Positions 61,601 to 64,000 of a stretch of 64,000 nucleotides of DNA are shown here, in pieces. The stretch covers positions 310,001 to 374,000 of the forward strand of contig OX463788.1 of the NCBI GenBank assembly GCA_949825025.1, given 5' to 3'. The translations under genes and the position numbers were made by a program. Numbering within the stretch: the stretch's first letter is position 1; the number at the start of each line of letters is the position of its first letter. Source of the stretch: Siphlonurus alternatus (taxonomy: Eukaryota > Arthropoda > Insecta > Ephemeroptera > Siphlonuridae). The notes under the pieces are model-generated. The model saw only the letters and a list, made by a program, of their open reading frames with translations. It did no database searches and was not told the DNA's origin.

Positions 61601-64000
61601 TTGATGAAACCAGGGGATAAAGGAACATTTTTGTCTTGGAGGTGGAAATTTATTAAAAAAAATCAACGATCCTCGGTATAAAAAAATTTCTAGGGTACGA
61701 AGTGTACGTCGTGCCAGTTACTAACACATCACAGATTATAGGTAATAACATCTTTTAAATGAATCCGTAAAAAAATTTGATGAAACCAGGGAATAAAGGA
61801 ACAATTTTGTCTTGGAGGTGGAAATTTATTAAAAAAAATCAACGATCCTCGGCATAGAAAAATTTCTAGGGAACGAAGTAAACGTCGTGCCAGTTACTGA
61901 CACATCACAGATTATAGGTAACAACATCCTTTAAATGAATCCGTAAAAAAATTTAATGAAACCAGGGTATAAAAGAACATTTTTGTCTTGGAGTTGGAAA
62001 TTTATTAAAAAAAATCAACGATCCTCAGTATAAAAAAATTTCTAGGTAACGAAGTAAACGTCGTGTCAGTTACTGACACATCACAGAATATAGGTAACAA
62101 CATCTTTTAAATGAATCCGTAAAAAAATTTGATGAAACCAGGGGATAAAGGAACATTTTTGTCTTGGAGGTGGAAAATTATTAAAAAAATCAACGATCCT
62201 CGGTATAAAAAAATTTCTAGGGTACGAAGTGTACGTCGTGCCAGTTACTAACACATCACAGATTATAGGTAATAACATCTTTTAAATGAATCCGTAAAAA
62301 AATTTGATGAAACCAGGGAATAAAGGAACAATTTTGTCTTGGAGGTGGAAATTTATTAAAAAAAATCAACGATCCTCGGCATAGAAAAATTACTAGGGAA
62401 CGAAGTAAACGTCGTGCCAGTTACTGACACATCACAGATTATAGGTAACAACATCCTTTAAATGAATCCGTAAAAAAATTTAATGAAACCAGGGGATAAA
62501 GGAACATTTTTGTCTTGGAGTTGGAAATTTATTAAAAAAAATCAACGATCCTCGGTATAAAAAAATTTCTAGGTAACGAAGTAAACGTCGTGTCAGTTAC
62601 TGACACATCACAGATTATAGGAAACAACATCTTTGAAATGAATCCGTAAAAAAATTTGATGAAACCAGGGGATAAAGGAACAATTTTGTCTTGGAGGTGG
62701 AAATTTATTAAAAAAAAATCAACGATCCTCGGTATAAAATAATTTCTAGGGAATGAAGTGTACGTCGTGCCGGTTACTGTCACATCACAGATTATAGGTA
62801 ACAACATCTTTTAAATGAATCCGTAAAAAAATTTGATGAAACCAGGGAATAAAGGAACAATTTTGTCTTGGAGGTTGAAATTCATTAAAAAAATCAACGA
62901 TCTTCGGTATAAAAAAATTTCTAGGGAACGAAGTGTACGTCGTGCCAGTTACTGACACATTACAGATTATAGGTATCAACATCTTTTAAATGAATCCGTA
63001 AAAAAAATTGATGAAACCAGGGGATAAAGGAACAATTTTGTCTTGGAGGTGGAAATTTATTAAAAAAAAATCAACGATCCTCGGTATAAAAAAATTTCTA
63101 GGGTACGAAGTGTACAACGTGCCAGTTACTGACACATCAATGATTATAGGTAACAACATTCTTTAAATGAATCAGTAAAAAAAATTGATGAAACCAGGGA
63201 ATAAAGGAACAATTTTGTCTTGGAGGTGGAAATGTATTAAAAAAAATCAACGATCCTCGGTATAAAAAAATTTCTAGGGAACGAAGTAAACGTCGTGCCA
63301 GTTACTGACACATCACAGATTATAGGTATCAACATCCTTTAAATGAATCCGTAAAAAAATTTGATGAAACCAGGGAATAAAGGAACAATTTTGTCTTGGA
63401 GGTGAAAATTTATTAAAAAAAATCAACGATACTCGGCATAAAAAAGTTTCTAGGGAACGAAGTAAACTTCGTGCCAGTTACTGACACGTCACAGATTATA
63501 GGAAACAACATCCTTTAAATGAATCCGTAAACAAAATTAATGAAACCAGGGGATAAAGGAACATTTTTGTCTTGGAGTTGGAAATTTATTAAAAAAAATC
63601 AACGATCCTCGGTATAAAAAAATTTCTAGGTAACAAAGTAAACGTCGTGTCAGTTACTGACACATCACAGATTATAGGTAACAACATCTTTTAAATGAAT
63701 CCGTAAAAAAATTTGATGAAACCAGGGGATAAAGGAACATTTTTGTCTTGGAGGTGGAAAATTATTAAAAAAATCAACGATCCTCGGTATAAAAAAATTT
63801 CTAGGGTACGAAGTGTACGTCGTGCCAGTTACTAACACATCACAGATTATAGGTAATAACATCTTTTAAATGAATCCGTAAAAAAATTTGATGAAACCAG
63901 GGAATAAAGGAACAATTTTGTCTTGGAGGTGGAAATTTATTAAAAAAAATCAACGATCCTCGGCATAGAAAAATTACTAGGGAACGAAGTAAACGTCGTG

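Larger units (their letters stand above)
25177..64000. repeat. Satellite DNA array, right block (~176 bp monomer, ~220 copies)
   Basis: This is the same satellite, orientation and phase as the left block. It resumes in the monomer that was interrupted at 22016 and runs to the window edge, where the last monomer is cut at about position 36. Variants common here but not noticed in the left block include TTTAATGAAACC in place of TTTGATGAAACC (from about 29240), CATAGAAAAATT after CCTCGG (from about 29670), and a divergent monomer with ACATTAATGA near 49230, 50290, 53285 and 54340. The variant with AAAGGTGG followed by CAACGAAAGTCGGT is frequent here and rare before 21000. No unique sequence or gene interrupts the block. 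Confidence 0.98.

Noticed and set aside
1455..63862. Dozens of minus-strand frames of 62-142 codons encoding near-identical peptides (…TGTTYTSFPRNFF…, …FPPPRQNCSFIPWFHQ…)
   Set aside because: They are satellite monomers read in the frame with fewest stops. Their spacing is the monomer spacing, length changes ignore the frame, and no start context, promoter or domain supports them.
1..64000. CRISPR array
   Set aside because: The repeats are regular, but the whole 176-bp unit is repeated with no unique spacers, and no cas genes are present.
1..64000. GGAGGTGG in each monomer as a ribosome-binding site, or AATAAA (in GGAATAAAGG) as a polyadenylation signal
   Set aside because: Both are simply part of the satellite unit and recur every 176 bp with no coding sequence attached.
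1..64000. CENP-B box in the monomer
   Set aside because: The only TTCG context (CTTCGTTCCCTAGAAA on the minus strand) lacks the required A and CGGG positions of the NTTCGNNNNANNCGGGN motif.
1..64000. Primate alpha satellite, suggested by the similar monomer length
   Set aside because: The sequence shows no resemblance to alpha satellite motifs; only the nucleosome-scale length is shared.

Overview
This window is almost entirely one AT-rich satellite DNA array, broken once by a 3.16 kb transposable-element insertion. The monomer is about 176 bp and about 33% GC by my hand count of one consensus. Roughly 345 head-to-tail copies fill 1-22016 and 25177-64000 in one orientation and one phase. I recognise no protein-coding gene. 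The many short minus-strand reading frames (62-142 codons) that recur through the array are by-products of the satellite. The window suggests an animal nuclear genome, most likely an arthropod or insect: long satellite array, TTAA-targeting DNA transposon, 5S-rRNA-headed SINE, very AT-rich unique DNA. I cannot name the species.

Array organisation. The monomers are not uniform. Diagnostic variants recur in the same order, and blocks of 6, 11, 12, 22-23 and 27 monomers are repeated. The clearest are two 2,108 bp copies (9488-13703), two 1,934 bp copies (36230-40097) and two 1,935 bp copies (54836-58697). This is multi-scale higher-order repeat (HOR) structure made by repeated segmental amplification. 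Some monomer subfamilies are confined to one side of the array. Each monomer carries a 17-bp dyad (perfect in one subfamily), phased A-tracts, and traces of having arisen as a dimer of two ~88 bp halves.

Insertion. At 22017-25176 lies an element with CACTCAC-starting imperfect inverted termini, flanked by TTAA duplications (22013-22016 and 25177-25180). That signature fits the piggyBac superfamily. It has no recognisable transposase, so it looks non-autonomous or gutted. Inside it are two copies of one SINE in opposite orientations. The first (22882-23285, +) has a head derived from 5S rRNA with an almost intact C-box. The second (23684-23895, -) is 5'-truncated. An uninterrupted paralogous copy of the target site survives at 18148-18151, so the insertion junction can be read to the base.

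The layers are therefore satellite amplification, a TTAA-specific insertion into one monomer, and SINEs inside the insertion. The possible biological system here is structural: a candidate centromeric or heterochromatic satellite with a dyad protein-binding site in each monomer. That role is inference.
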